From positions 1,606,206 through 1,670,205 of the forward strand of contig JAAONU010000018.1 of the NCBI GenBank assembly GCA_012932295.1: DNA of 64,000 bases. Direction: 5' to 3'. The DNA comes from Cyclina sinensis (Eukaryota > Mollusca > Bivalvia > Venerida > Veneridae). The notes under the pieces are model-generated. The model worked only from the letters and a program-made list of their open reading frames with translations, did not search any database and was not told where the DNA came from. Made by a program: the position numbers and the translations under genes. This document shows positions 48,198 through 60,819 of this stretch, piece after piece (the first letter of the stretch is position 1; every line of letters begins with the position of its first letter).

Positions 48198-49718
48198 AAC
48201 TAGATGGGTGTTCGGTGGAACACTTGTGTCGCCCTTGGGTACTCTGTTAGAATAACTAAACAGGTAAACAAGAGCCTGCTGGAAAAGACAACATGCTAGT
48301 GAAAGTACAATAATACCTGTTCACAGACAGCATGCTCCACTTTTCTCAGTGCTGGATAATTAATTATAAGCCAAGTTAAACATGAGGCCCAAGTGAAAAA
48401 AATTTGACTGGGGCAGGGCAAGTACCTAGTCATACAAGATGAAAAAAAAATTTGGGTCAAGTAGTTATGTAATAAAAAAAAAAAATTTTTTTTGGGCCCC
48501 CGATAGTGGGGTGTGTGTGAGTGTGTGGGTGATGGGAAGTGAAGTACCTATGTATTTAAAAAAAAAAGAAACAAACAAAAAAACTCCCGGTGGGGGGGGG
48601 GAGTGGAGGGCGGAATGGTTTGGTAATTGGATGGGGAGTCAAGTACCTATGTATTAAAATTTAAAAAAAAAAAAAAAAGGCCCGGGGGGGGGGGTAAAAA
48701 AATTGGGGGGGGGGAGGTAAAAAAATGGGGGGGGGGGGGTTTGAGGGTGGATGGGGAGTCAAGTACATTTAAAAAAAAGAAAAAAAAATTCGGCCAGGGG
48801 GTGGGGGGTGACTGGTTTATGGGTTGGGGGGGGGGGGGGTTTTGAGGTAGGATGGGGAGTAAAGTACCTATGTTTTAAAATTTAAAAACAAAAAATTGGG
48901 CCCAGGGGGGTCCCATGCAGAGGGGACGGTGGGGGGGGGAGTACTTACCCATCTCATGTCAGTTAATATTTTATTTCTAGGCTTAAGAAGTTTTTTTTCC
49001 TGTATATAAGTATAAGCAAAATCAAGTGACCCTGTGGGGGTGGGGCTAAGTAGGTACCAACAATCTTTGCAGGGGTCTTGCTGGTGATCAAGTATTCCAA
49101 GTTTGAATGGAATATCCTTGACACTTTTTGAGACATGGACATAAAGAAAAAGGTTAACAAAGAAATTTTAACTTGAAAAAGGGGCATAACATTGCAAAAA
49201 TAAATTTGAGGGTTATCTGCCCTTTAGAAATGGTGTTGTCTTAAGTGATACAATTGTAAGCATTACAACTGGAAAGTTTGATAAAGAAACATTAAAAAAT
49301 GGCATAGTTATAGCCAATGTTAAGTTTTCATGACAAAATCCAAGTACAAAAAGGGGTATAACTCTGTCAATTGTGACGTTGACCTACACATTTTGGCATC
49401 ATCATGACCCTGTTGTCATAAGCAATATAATTTGAAAGTTTGATGTTGAAATGTTAAGAAATGGCAAAGTTATTCCCAACGGTAAGTTTTCATGACAAAT
49501 CCATGTATAAAAAGGGGCATAACTCTGTCAAATGTGACCTTGACCTAGAAATTTTGGCATCAACCCGACCCTGTTGTCATAAGCAATACAATTTGAAAGT
49601 TTGATAAGATAATGTTTAGAAATGGCAAAGTTATAGCCAACGTTAAGTTTTCGTGACGGACCGACGGACAAAGCGATCCCTATGTATCGCCTTTTCTTCG
49701 AAAGGGCGACACAAAAAT
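48198..49718. mobile_element. hairpin-headed element with TTGTGTCGCCCTT subterminal repeats
   Basis: The left end has GTGTTCGGTGGAACAC (a stem TGTTC/GAACA) then TTGTGTCGCCCTT (48224-48236). The right end has GACGGACCGACGGAC and then the exact inverse AAGGGCGACACAA (49702-49714). The right half contains 'aaaaaggggcataactctgtcaa...gtgaccttgacc' units ~165-185 bp apart. Same plan as the AACAAGAGG elements but different sequence. The left half is expanded by G-tract repeats. Confidence 0.6.
48410..48945 (+). repeat. G-tract/A-tract tandem array
   Basis: About five units of roughly 100-120 bp, each with GGATGGGGAGTCAAGTACCTATGTATT (variants at ~48529, 48631, 48749, 48852), then an A-run of 8-18, then one or more G-runs of 8-13. 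Earlier relatives at ~47505 and ~48415. Runs of this size are prone to assembly error, so exact lengths are uncertain. Confidence 0.75.
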
Positions 49719-50130
49719 AACATATCCATGAAAATATTATATTTTAAACAACCAAAATCAAGTAAAAGATAGTACATACATTATTTTTATCATTATTTGA
49801 GGTCTGAAAATCAAGTTATTGAAATAAGAGTAAATGTATGTTACATATCTTTATTGTTAATTAGAAAATATATGAGTTATAGAATAAGTTGAATTCTTTC
49901 AATTAAAGTGACAACAACTAATTATTCAAATTGAAGTGACTTGAAAATGTTTTAATAAAGCATAAAAGGTTTTAATGAAATATTATCTGAACAAACAACA
50001 CATAGTGCAGTATCCTTGCATTCCAGATGTACCGCCAACACAGCATGCTGTCGAGTTTGAGCCTTTTGATAGATATCAATGAAGAAACTGCCACACTGGT
50101 AAGCCTTATTACAAAATAGTTGCTAGCACA
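49719..50130. other. AT-rich segment, nothing recognised
   Basis: No gene or known repeat seen before the minisatellite. Confidence 0.5.
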
Positions 50131-50441
50131 GGATTATAGAATAATTGCTATCACAGGATTATAGAATAATTGCTGTCACAGGATTATAGAATAATTGCTG
50201 TCACAGGATTATAGAATAATTGCTATCACAGGATTATAAAATAATTGCTGCCACAGGATTATAGAATAATTGCTGTCACAGGATTATAAAATAATTGCTG
50301 TCACAGGATTATAGAATAATTGCTGTCACAGGATTATAGAATAATTGCTGTCACAGGATTATAGAATAATTGCTGTCACAGGATTATAGAATAACTGCTA
50401 CACAGGATTATAAAATAATGGCTGTCACAGGATTATAAAAT
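50131..50441. repeat. 25-bp minisatellite, left part
   Basis: About twelve copies of GGATTATAGAATAATTGCTGTCACA at an exact 25-bp period (50131, 50156, 50181...). The array resumes at 60820, beyond the LINE. Confidence 0.9.
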
Positions 50442-52209
50442 CACTTCCGTTTCCGCTCCCTAACAAGGTTGAGTCGGAAATTTTCTGAATAGTTTGTTGA
50501 AAAGAAATTAAATATAACAAGGCAACAGTATTAATATTTGTGATACGGACTGTTATTAACGATCATTGGTGTACATAGAACTGTGTTTTAATCGTGCTTA
50601 TTGAGTGGACTGTGTGACTTTTAATTATATATTTGTATTTGCAGTGGAGTGTTTGAAGGTCGAGGGTTCCCCACCACCTTCCCCCACCCAGCCAATGGCG
50701 ACAACAACAAACGACAACAACAACTTTATCATATTATCAACATCCAGTTCTGCGTTTTGTGTTTGATATTCAGTGTAGATATTCAAAATTCAAAATTATT
50801 GGTTATACAATTCATTTTGATATCTTGTGTAATTATTTTATATTGATTTATATTGACCTTTGACCTTTTTAAACAGAATTGATATTGAAATATAATACAG
50901 ATTTGAGTTTGTTTATATGCTGGGTGTTAATTCTTTTATAGGAACGTTGAATGTTATTGTTTTGAAATCTATTAATAGTAACAAGTAACTGATTAGAGAT
51001 ACAGGTAACTTATTGAAGGTTGGCAAAAACATGGCGGTTGATAAAAATGCAAAACATAGTAATTTTGTAATTACAGTTACAAAGTCATTTTTCATCAAAT
51101 AATTCAATATTTTATATCATTTAAAAGGTCTGTAAACTCATATTTTACATATTTAAAAAATAATTGTCAAAACTGTTTACTTTTTTATTTGTAAATGGTT
51201 AAACATTGTGCATCTGAGCTGCTAGAAAAATGCTGAAATGACAGGTATAAATTAGTTTAGTTTTCTCCTGCAAAGGCAAAAATTCAAAATCTGCTCATAT
51301 TTTCAAAATATGAATTTAAAGAACTTTCAAATAATATAAGAATCTTAAAATTCAGCTGAAAAAGAAAAAAGTTATCTAAAGTTAAAAATTCTGCTGCTAT
51401 CAAATGTATATAAATATTGGTTCTCTTTGCCAACCAGTAGTTCAGCTATATTTTGGTAACAGGTGCTTGTGATGTCATCAGTCAATGTGCCTATAAAACA
51501 TACAATACGGCTGGTCCTTTTGTGTATACATAGTGATTTATTTCTATAGTACCGTTACAAATAATACTTTATATCAAGATGTGCATCATAATAGTGTAAT
51601 AAAGTAAACATACAAAATATTTGTTTCACAGGGTACAGCCTATGAAAGGTGTGGTACTGAGTGCTGCGTATACGGTGTTAATGTTTTTGGTGTTTGTTTC
51701 TTATTTTGCCCAAAGCCCAAATAAAAGTTTAGATTATTACTAAGAATTTATAAAGGCAATTACAAAATAATTTAACTCAATTTAGTTAATTCAATTTTCA
51801 CCTGGCACGCCCATATAATTGTATAGTAATTGGTTTTTCTTTCTTTTTCCTTTTTTTTTTTTTGTTTGAATCATTTAATTATAATAACAGATTCCTATAT
51901 TTTATACATATTATCTTACGATTCAACTTCTGTTGGTTGTTTTTTTATCTCTTAGATTAATCAGTAAACATTATTTGAATTTTTCTTGTAATTTGAATAG
52001 GTGATTAGTAATATAAAAGTAATATTACAACACAGTGTATAACCGTATACATCAGTATACAGTTTACTGCGCTGGATCTCTACAGTTATCTATATTTTTT
52101 TTTTCCTTTCTTGTTAGTTTTTTTTTCTTTCTCTCATTCTTGTTAGTCCCGTTTCATCTTTGAATTTTTGAAATACATATTGGAATAGTGCAATATCATT
52201 AGACAAAAC
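50442..52209 (+). other. 5' noncoding region of the LINE
   Basis: 1.77 kb, AT-rich, no open frame of note. T-rich runs at ~51845 and ~52100. Presumed to hold the internal promoter. Confidence 0.55.
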
Positions 52210-54021
52210 ATGACAGCCAGATTAAATCCAGGGAAGCATTTTTTAGATTTATCCTGGATAGTAGGCACCCCTTTAAATTCTATAGATAACCACCGGGTCA
52301 AATGCAACACGGCGAAGCATGTCTGTGTTGCAAGAGGTCTTACCAAAAACCTGGTGAAATCCTTCACTTTAAAAGAACTTTCGAAGGAAATGAACAAAAC
52401 TTTCAGCAACGTTCAGAGGTTTGTACCTCTTGCCTCTGGTGCTATTATTCTGGAATTTCCATCCGCACAGACTCTGTCCGCGGCGCTGGGACATAAGAAG
52501 CACATTGTGGGGGGTCTGGAAGTGTCTACGGTTTTGCCGTCGACAATCCAGACCTATCAGACTGTCATCCACGGTGTACCACTAACAGAAAACATAGAGG
52601 TCTTTCATTCCCAGCTAGACTTCGATAGCACCAATGGATGGAGCTTGTCTAGTTGGAGCTGAAAGACTGCCGAATAAATTCAAAAAGTTGTGCAGTCAAA
52701 CTCACATTCAGTGGAGCTTGCCCACTGTATGTATATATTCAAGGTACAAATGTGAGCTTCCGGACGGAGACCTATGTTCAACCACCGCTAAGATGCTACC
52801 GGACCGGTGTCAGGGTTTTGGGCATATTTCGAAAAGCTGCCCTAATCAGACAACTTGTGGAAGGTGCGCGGGTGGCCACCACTTTAAAACTTGTACCGCT
52901 CGGGCCACAGTCTGTTCTAACTGCGGCCAAGGCCATAGGGCCACTTACAGGGGTTGCCCTGAATATTTCAGGGCAACATGCATTCAAGCCATTAGGAACA
53001 GGGAAAAAGTTTCCTGGACCAAGGCAGAGACCAGACTGCGGCAAGAGATGGATAAACAACAAAAAGAAGAAGAAGACAGGCAATGTAATGAGTGGTTTAG
53101 GGAGGCAAATGAAAGCCTAAATAGGCTAAATAGGTCACCTCAATCTTCTATAACAGGAAAGTAAACTTACCCCACCCACTCTAGTTTCTAAACAAGGAAG
53201 TAAGGATGTCAACTTCCCATTAAAGATTAATCCTCCCCTAACTATTCCGCCCCAGGTCAACACTCAAAGTCAAATTCAGTGACTTGTTTAACAAAGACAA
53301 CTTAAAGGATCATAACTCGGAAAGCAATAAACAAAGAGCTTCCACCCCCGTTAAGAACCAGGTCAACAACTGTTAAAATCCAGGTGACATCTCTGTCACT
53401 GACAGTGGTACCACTGTCTCTGATGATGGCATCTGTGACACTAGTGAACAAGATTCTTTTATATCTGTTCACTCATCTTACCTGTTTTCTGACAATAATA
53501 ACGATAGTAGTAATAATATTAATAATATCAAAAAGGCAAAAGATATTTCTACTAATGGCAGCTATGGTGATCTATCAATTTCTAGCCTAGTTGCCATACC
53601 AGAACCTCCCTCTTTAAGTGGTATTAGGGCCCTATTCAGTACTGATCCGGTTCAGCCTGCCCCCACTGAGAAGCAGGGGGATACAGATCTGTCACTCCCT
53701 CCCATTATAAAGATTCAAGGTCCCAATAGTAACTCTACTGAGATCCCTCTGCTACAACTGGTTGAATTGGTCAAAAATATTTGTACATCTAAGTCTAAAC
53801 CATCGAATAATAGGTTAAATAATTACATTCAAACACAGTTGAGCAGAGGATTAGGGTTGGAATGCAGCCCTGGTGTGGGGACCAATCATCTTAAACATAT
53901 AAAAACAAGAAGAGTGCTCGCCCGTGCACCTACAGTTGTGGGGGGAGGTCTTATACCACCAACTACACCAAAAAACTTAAATGTAATCGTAAACTCCCCT
54001 CAAATATTATTCAAAAAGTAG
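52210..54021 (+). pseudogene. LINE ORF1 (zinc-knuckle nucleic-acid-binding protein), frameshifted
   Basis: Starts with ATG at 52210 (MTARLNPGKHFLDL). The reading frame is lost near 52640, moves through two other frames, and is back in the first frame for the C-terminal part (~53390-54021, Ser/Asn/Pro-rich, ending NSPQILFKK). Three zinc knuckles lie at ~52785-52965: CQGFGHISKSC preceded by CYR in another frame, CGRCAGGHHFKTC, and CSNCGQGHRATYRGC. These are the usual three-knuckle Gag of Jockey/I-type LINEs, which packages the RNA. At least two indels plus a stop at ~53373 break it. Confidence 0.75.
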
Positions 54022-54093
54022 TTAATAATAGAATATATTAAAATTATTTATCTGTAAATTTAATAAATCTAGTTTTTTTCCTTCAACTTAATT

Positions 54094-57000
54094 ATGGGTA
54101 AATCCTTCAATATAATTTCTTTTAATATTAATGGATTCTCTACTTTAAAACATACTGGATTAAAATTATTTTTAGATCAAAATCCATTAATACATATAGT
54201 GTGTTTACAGGAAGTTATGTGGTCCGGGACCAGCAATAGAAATATTCCGGGTTATACTTTAATTCATAAAGGTTAAAAAGAAAAAATCGCCCCAGCAACA
54301 AATACTCAGTGTGGGAGTTATGGTGGCCTTATCACATATATCAAAAAAGGGATAAACTATAAGGTTATACGCTCCGAAGATATTGAAAATAGTTTAGGTA
54401 AAAATGCCATGGAAATCCAGGTGATTAAGGTCTACACTGAGAAAGAAGTAGTCTATTTGGTCAATGTCTATGCTAGGGAACTCGATAAAAAGTCCCTAGA
54501 ATATTTAAACAAAATTATTTACCAAAAATAATCTCTCTTAAATTGTATTGTCACCGGGGATTTTAATGCTTATCATATCCACTGGGGATCAGACTACACA
54601 AATAAAAGGGGATCAGAGTTATGGGATTGGGCTGATAAGTTAGACTTAATTATGCTTAATGATGGTTCCCCTACGAGGTATGATAAGGGATGTGGCATCC
54701 TTTCTAACCTCGACCTTACATTCTGCCATCCCAAACTTTCTACAGTAGCTTCATGGGGGGTGGCAGATAATAATATGGGCTCGGACCACTTCCCTCAATG
54801 TATTACACTAGGTTTAGAATGTAGTGTAGACCCTGACATCGTTGGTGGCACATTCAACTATTATAAAGCAGATTGGTCTTACTTTCATAAACTTTGTTTA
54901 CAGTCCACCTCTACTCAAGTTATCGATGAAAACATCAATATCTACTGTAATAATCTAACTATATTGACCTTAAAAATTGCTAACGATTCTATACCTGTCA
55001 CTGGTGGGCGGGGCAGACGTCGTCTAGTTCCTTGGTGGTCTGAGGAGTGTAGAGCCGCAGTACAAAATAAAAAGAAAGCCCTGAAAACTTTCAGGAAAAA
55101 CCCCATATAAAGCAATTTAACTAAATTGAATGAAGCCGAAAGGTCATGCAAAAATACTATACTGGAGGCCAAAAAACAGAATTGGCAACAATTCTGTGAG
55201 TCTATCTCAATGAAGAATTGTACAGCCAGAAACTTCTGGAAAAAAATTAATGTCATAAAAGGTGTGGCGACCAACCCTATCCCGATTCTTAGGTCAAAAG
55301 ACGGCAAGGCCTTGTCAAATAAGGAAAAAGCCAACTTTCTGGCTGATCATTACAAACAGGTTTCAAGCAATTCTAACATGCCTGCCGAAACCATAAAATA
55401 TCAGTCTGACTTTGAAACTCAAAACCAGACCATTCTCACAGAAAATCATAACGATGATTCTTCCCCAATTAATATGGCCTTCAGTTTACAAGAACTTAAG
55501 TTAGTTCTTAGTAACAAACGTAATTCCGCTACAGGTCAAGATAAAGTCAGGTATGAAATGTTTAAACACATGCCTGACTCCTTCCTTAAACTGTGGCTTG
55601 ACCTCTTCAATAGGGTGTGGTTTGGGGGGAAGTACCCGAAGGTGTGGAGGAATGCCTGTGTTATTCCTCTACCTAAAGCTGGTAAGAATCCAGCTGATCC
55701 AAAGTCATACAGGCCCATTAGTCTCACATCCCATGCAGGTAAAATTATGGAGGGCATGGTGAAGGCAAGACTCGAGTATCTCTTAGAGTCTAAAAACATC
55801 ATAAACCCATTCCAGTCTGGGTTTCGCAAGGGGAGATGTACCCTTGATCAATTAGTGAGACTCCAACACGAGGTTATCGCCGTCAAAAATAGGTCAAGAA
55901 GTGTTTTGGCTATTTTTCTTGATCTAACTGCTGCATTTGATTTAACATGACAATTTGGCGTGCTTTATAGGTTAAAAGAATACGGAATAACCGGACCATG
56001 CTTCCAATACCTCCGAGCCTTCTTGGAAGGGAGGAAAATCCAGGTCAAAGTGGGCCAGGAGTTATCTGACCCTGTTGAGCTTGAGAGGGGCACCCCACAG
56101 GGCGCGGTCCTTTCACCGTTATTATTTTCTTTGGTAATTAACGGGCTCCCTGATACACTAAGAGGTACAGGGATGGTTATAAGCCAGTTTGCGGATGATT
56201 CCGGAACCTGGAAAACGGGGTCCAATATGGTTACACTAGCTCAGGATGCACAGGCTGGATTGGACTCCATCTGGGAATGGTCGATAAAATGGGGGTTTAA
56301 AATTTCTGAAACTAAAACGGTTGGCATTCTTTTTGGGGCTCAAAAACAATCAACCTTGAACGTATCTTTAGGCGGCACCCCTATAAATTTTGTTAAGGTT
56401 GCTCGTTTTTTAGGCATGCTTTTAGATAAAAATTTCACATTCGAGCAACATATTAAGGACTTGGTCATCCGGTGCCAAAGGGACTTACAGGTCATGAAAA
56501 AACTCAAATTTACTGACTTTGGTGCTGATAAAAATAGTTTAATTTTACTTTATAAGTCCCTAATACGTTCAAAAATAGATTATGGTGCACAAATCTATTC
56601 GCAGGCCAATAAAACGCACCTCAAAAAGCTTGACACTATTCAACATACAGCCTTTCGGTTGGCATTGGGTGCTCTCCCCTCCACGCCTGGCTACCTTTTG
56701 GAGCTGGAGGCGGGGGTCCCGCTTTTAAATCTTCGTAGATCAGAACAAACACTAAGGTACTGGGCCAGGGTTCAAACCCGAGATAATAATCCTGTTAATA
56801 AACTACTAGGGACAGGATATGCCATCAAAAGTAAATATAAAAAACCAAGTCTTCCGTTCGGAGCTCACTCTCAAGAGTTAGCAGAAAGTTGTGGGCTTAA
56901 GAACATAAAGGTCGCGAGTCACTTGCCTGGGGGGGCTCCGCCGTGGACCCTTCAAATCCCGATTATTGATCTAGAATTAACAGAAAAAATTAAGAAATCT

Positions 57001-57930
57001 GACTTGCCTGAACTCGTCAAGTCAGAAACCCAAATCTTAATTGATTCTAAGTATCAAGGTCACCTGCATATATACACAGATGGATCTAAATGTCCCATCT
57101 CGGATAAAGTAAGTTCTGCTGTTGTAATTCCCACTAAACAGGTCAATATAATCAATAGGTTAACTAATGGAACATCAATTTACACAGCAGAAATGATTTC
57201 GATTTCAGAAGCAATGAGCTGGATTATTAGCAACAAACCACCAAAATCCGCAATATTCTCTGATTCATTAGCTTCTCTCGTCTCATTGAACTCAAACAAC
57301 AGTCGATCGAGACCAGAGCTTTTGTCAACTATTTTAAATCAGTATGATACAGCCCTGAACGCAGGATTAGAGGTTACCATAATATGGTGTCCAGCTCATG
57401 TAGGCATTCTTGGGAATGAAAGGGCTGACACGGCAGCAAAATCAGGTTTGAGTCTCGTGACCCCTACTATCAATATCTCGCACTCACCCACTGAGGTATA
57501 CTCAAAAATCAAAAAATCTATTTTAGGTGAATGGACTAAAAATATAAACAACAAACCATATAAACAAACAATTAAATTTACCAAAGTGGGACTCAGCCGA
57601 CCTCAGTTATACTCAGCATCTTATAAAATAGATAGAGCCATTACTCGGCTGAGATTGGGCGCAAACTTACTACCAGGTAATAGGGGACAATACATCAAAA
57701 AGCTAGATCCCCTTTGCGCCCAATGTAGTGTGAGATTTGATACCACACACTTTCTGTTTGATTGCACAATTTTTAATACACATAGATCTAAATTTAAAGA
57801 CACATTGGAACATCTGGGTTTGAATTTTAACTTAAATAACATTTTAAATCCAAGTAAGGCCTTGTGCAATTCTGTATACAAGGCCTTACAAATATATATT
57901 TTAAATTGTCAGTTCACTGATAAGATTTAG
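54094..57930 (+). pseudogene. LINE ORF2: AP endonuclease, reverse transcriptase, RNase H, with four in-frame stops
   Basis: One continuous frame of 1,279 codons interrupted only by stops at 54274, 54529, 55108 (all TAA) and 55948 (TGA), with no frameshift. Endonuclease landmarks: ISFNINGF, CLQEV, VTGDFNAYHIHWG, GSDHFP. RT landmarks: VIPLPKAGKNP, YRPISLTSHAGKIMEG, IFLDLTAAFD, GTPQGAVLSPLLFSLV and QFADD (DD at residues 701-702). RNase H retains D996 (IYTDGSK), E1033 (TAEM), D1057 (FSDSLASL), H1102 (WCPAHVG) and D1112 (ERADTAA). A C-terminal CX2C...H...C cluster (CAQCSVRFDTTHFLFDC) follows. Catalytic residues are kept, so inactivation is recent. No symbol assigned. Confidence 0.88.
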
Positions 57931-58858
57931 GTAGAATACTAGGAATTTTTCATTTTAAATTTTTTCCTTTTTTTTTTACTATGAATATATATAATATTTT
58001 AAATATAACCCAGATTTGTTCATTTTTCAACCTTTCATATCAAATTAGACCCTTAAAAATATATTTATTAAGTGAGGTCCGGGACTCTATCCCCCAAAGT
58101 CCCTTCAATCAACCATTTCCGTTGTGGTCCGGGACTCTAACCCATAAGTCCCTTTTTAAATGCACTGCAGCCTGGAATGCATTGTTGCGCGTTTGGACTG
58201 CCCAGACAGCTTCAGCGCATCCAGGTTTGCGGTGCAATATATTTTTAACCAATTAGTATTCATTATACACAACTAGATTTAGTGATAATTAAAAAATTCT
58301 AAGTTAAATTTTTCTTTAAAATCTTATGAATACAACTATAAACAGGTGCGGTCCAGGACTCTATCACATAAGTCCTACAAATAATATATTTCACAACAAC
58401 TAACACCGGCTTCGCGGACAGAGTCGTTATTTTATTGGTTCAAATATATTTTGTTTTAAATACGGTATTTTAAAAAAAAAAAAAAAAAAAAAAACAAGTG
58501 ACTTTCTTTCAAACATTGTTCTAATTTATGTACATATTTTACGTACCCCGGCCCCTAAATACCCCCATTTTTTTATTGTACATATTACTTTGGTTCATTA
58601 TTTTATTTTAATATCATAATTATTTTATGTGGCCCTAAAAAGGTGACCGGATTCGGAAGTCGGATAAATTATCAGTTATATCTTATTTTTTAAGTTAGGG
58701 GACCGGGGTACCTAATTTTGTTGTTTTATTATCAGAATCTAAAAATTGTTACCATCTTTGTCTCTGGGTCACCCTTCATAACATTTACTGGGAGGGTAAA
58801 GGCTACAGGCGCCCATTATATAAGTCTCCACATTTAAACTATGTAAATAATTATAATT
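57931..58858 (+). other. LINE 3' region with three GGTCCGGGACTCT repeats
   Basis: GGTCCGGGACTCTA(T/A)CCC occurs at 58076 and 58126, and as GGTCCAGGACTCTATCAC at 58350, each followed by AAGTCC. An A-run of ~22 lies at 58472-58494. No gene. Confidence 0.6.
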
Positions 58859-60063
58859 AACCAGGTTTTCAATTTTGAAAATCCTGGTTATTAGATTGGG
58901 GTATGGCGGGCGGATGGGCGGGCGTCAAACGAAATTGTGTCCGCTCTGTAACTCTTCAACCCTTTGAAGAATTTTGATGAAACTTCAGACAAATGTTTAC
59001 CACATCAAGATGACGTGCAGAACGCATGTTCCGCATGGCTGGCTCCAAGGTCAAGGTCACAGTGACATTAACATTGAAAATCCTGTCCGCTCTGTAACTC
59101 TTCAACCCTTTGAAGAATTTTGATGAAACTTCAGACAAATGTTTACCACATCAAGATGACGTGCAGAACGCATGTTCCGCATGGCTGGCTCCAAGGTCAA
59201 GGTCACAGTGACATTAACATTGAAAATCCTGTCCGCTCTGTAACTCTTCAACCCTTTGAAGAATTTTGATGAAACTTCAGACAAATGTTTACCACATCAA
59301 GATGACGTGCAGAACGCATGTTCCGCATGGCTGGCTCCAAGGTCAAGGTCACAGTGACATTAACATTGAAAATCCTGTCCGCTCTGTAACTCTTCAACCC
59401 TTTGAAGAATTTTGATGAAACTTCAGACAAATGTTTACCACATCAAGATGACGTGCAGAACGCATGTTCCGCATGGCTGGCTCCAAGGTCAAGGTCACAG
59501 TGACATTAACATTGAAAATCCTGTCCGCTCTGTAACTCTTCAACCCTTTGAAGAATTTTGATGAAACTTCAGACAAATGTTTACCACATCAAGATGACGT
59601 GCAGAACGCATGTTCCGCATGGCTGGCTCCAAGGTCAAGGTCACAGTGACATTAACATTGAAAATCCTGTCCGCTCTGTAACTCTTCAACCCTTTGAAGA
59701 ATTTTGATGGCTCCAAGGTCAAGGTCACAGTGACATTAACATTGAAAATCCTGTCCGCTCTGTAACTCTTCAACCCTTTGAAGAATTTTGATGAAACTTC
59801 AGACAAATGTTTACCACATCAAGATGACGTGCAGAAATTGTTGTCTCATTATTAAGTATACTCCTTGCAGACAGTATTGTTAGCCGAAATTTACATCCTA
59901 CTCATTATCATGTATTCTCATGAATATTATCTTTTCCTTCATGTCATGTTATAATCTTTTGAATATTCATAGCAATCTTCATTCCAAAATTCATACTATA
60001 GTATAGAATCAGAACAACATTTTTGAAAACCTGGTTTCGTGGCATTGCCATGTTTCTTGTTTA
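58859..60063 (+). mobile_element. tandem-core element nested in the LINE 3' region
   Basis: Inverted ends AACCAGGTTTTC (58859-58870) and GAAAACCTGGTT (60025-60036), followed on the right by a small hairpin (TGGCATTGCCA) and CTTGTTT, the mirror image of the AAACAAG heads of the intronic elements. The core is the 146-bp tandem array. Recalls the bivalve pearl/Helentron-associated elements. Confidence 0.65.
58934..59836 (+). repeat. 146-bp tandem repeat, five near-identical copies plus two partial
   Basis: Units begin TGTCCGCTCTGTAACTCTTC at 146-bp spacing. Five successive units give the same 60-residue minus-strand translation, so they are identical over most of their length. Each contains AAGGTCAAGGTCACAGTGACA. 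A sixth unit is cut short at ~59708 and a seventh stops at GTGCAGAAA (59836). Confidence 0.93.
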
Positions 60064-60819
60064 ATTTATGACAGCAGGCTGTCTAATATGGGCCCTTGTA
60101 AATGTGTAGCTTACGTTATCCTGGGCCCATATTTCAGTGAACGGCTACTTATTTGCACCCTAAGCAGCCTTCACTATATAATGGGGGCCTCAGATATTAC
60201 TGATAGCCAGATTGGGGCAAATTTTATTTAAATAACCTACTTTTTGAGGTTATCAGCATCTGCCAGTTTAATTCCCTGAACTGGCATCTGCTTATTAGGC
60301 CCACTGACTTAATTGAAGTTTATCTAAATTTGTCTTATTGAATTTAAATTTTAAAGTAAAATCTTAATACTGTGTAATTTAATTTAATTTATTTTTATTT
60401 AATAAGTCTATAGTTCATTTGATATATGTAAAGATTTTTAAATACTCTAGTTTAATACTGGCTGTCAACTGAATATTGCCAACAAAAAATATAACTTAAA
60501 GTGTCAAATTATTAGAGTGAACAAAAGAATTATGTAGATTAATCTACCACACCTGTACAAAAAACCCTACGTGATAAATCTATGGTAAAAAAAAATATAT
60601 ATATCTATATACAGAGGCATTGTATTATGCCTCTGTTACTTTAATTCGCGTGCTGATCAATTATGATTGGTCATGAGAATAAAGTTATTTAACCCAGCAC
60701 ATGTCTTTTTTTAAATAAGTTAATATAAGTTAAGTAAATATTTATAACTATTTTAAGACACATATGCTCGGTCATATGGCTTTAGCCGGTGCTGAGGGTA
60801 AATAAACTCAAATCTATCT
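60064..60819 (+). other. distal LINE 3' region
   Basis: AT-rich; ends ...AATCTATCT just before the repeated ATTATAAAAT. No gene. Confidence 0.55.

Larger units (their letters stand above)
50442..60819 (+). mobile_element. LINE retrotransposon (APE-RT-RNase H type), inactivated, inserted in the minisatellite
   Basis: Flanked by ATTATAAAAT at 50432-50441 and 60820-60829. The 5' noncoding part (50442-52209) starts CACTTCCGTTTCCGCTCCCT. ORF1 with zinc knuckles (52210-54021) and ORF2 with endonuclease, RT and RNase H (54094-57930) follow, then a long 3' region containing a nested element at 58859-60063. Zinc-knuckle ORF1 plus APE, RT and RNase H is typical of the I/Jockey-related superfamily. Being nearly complete at 5' it must have inserted as a full-length copy; point stops and frameshifts came later or were inherited. 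Confidence 0.8.

Noticed and set aside
50131..50440. CRISPR-like array
   Set aside because: The 25-bp units are contiguous with no spacers; it is a minisatellite in an animal genome.
58956..59806. Series of identical 60-residue minus-strand frames
   Set aside because: They are translations of the 146-bp tandem repeat; periodicity is of DNA and there is no start or splice context.
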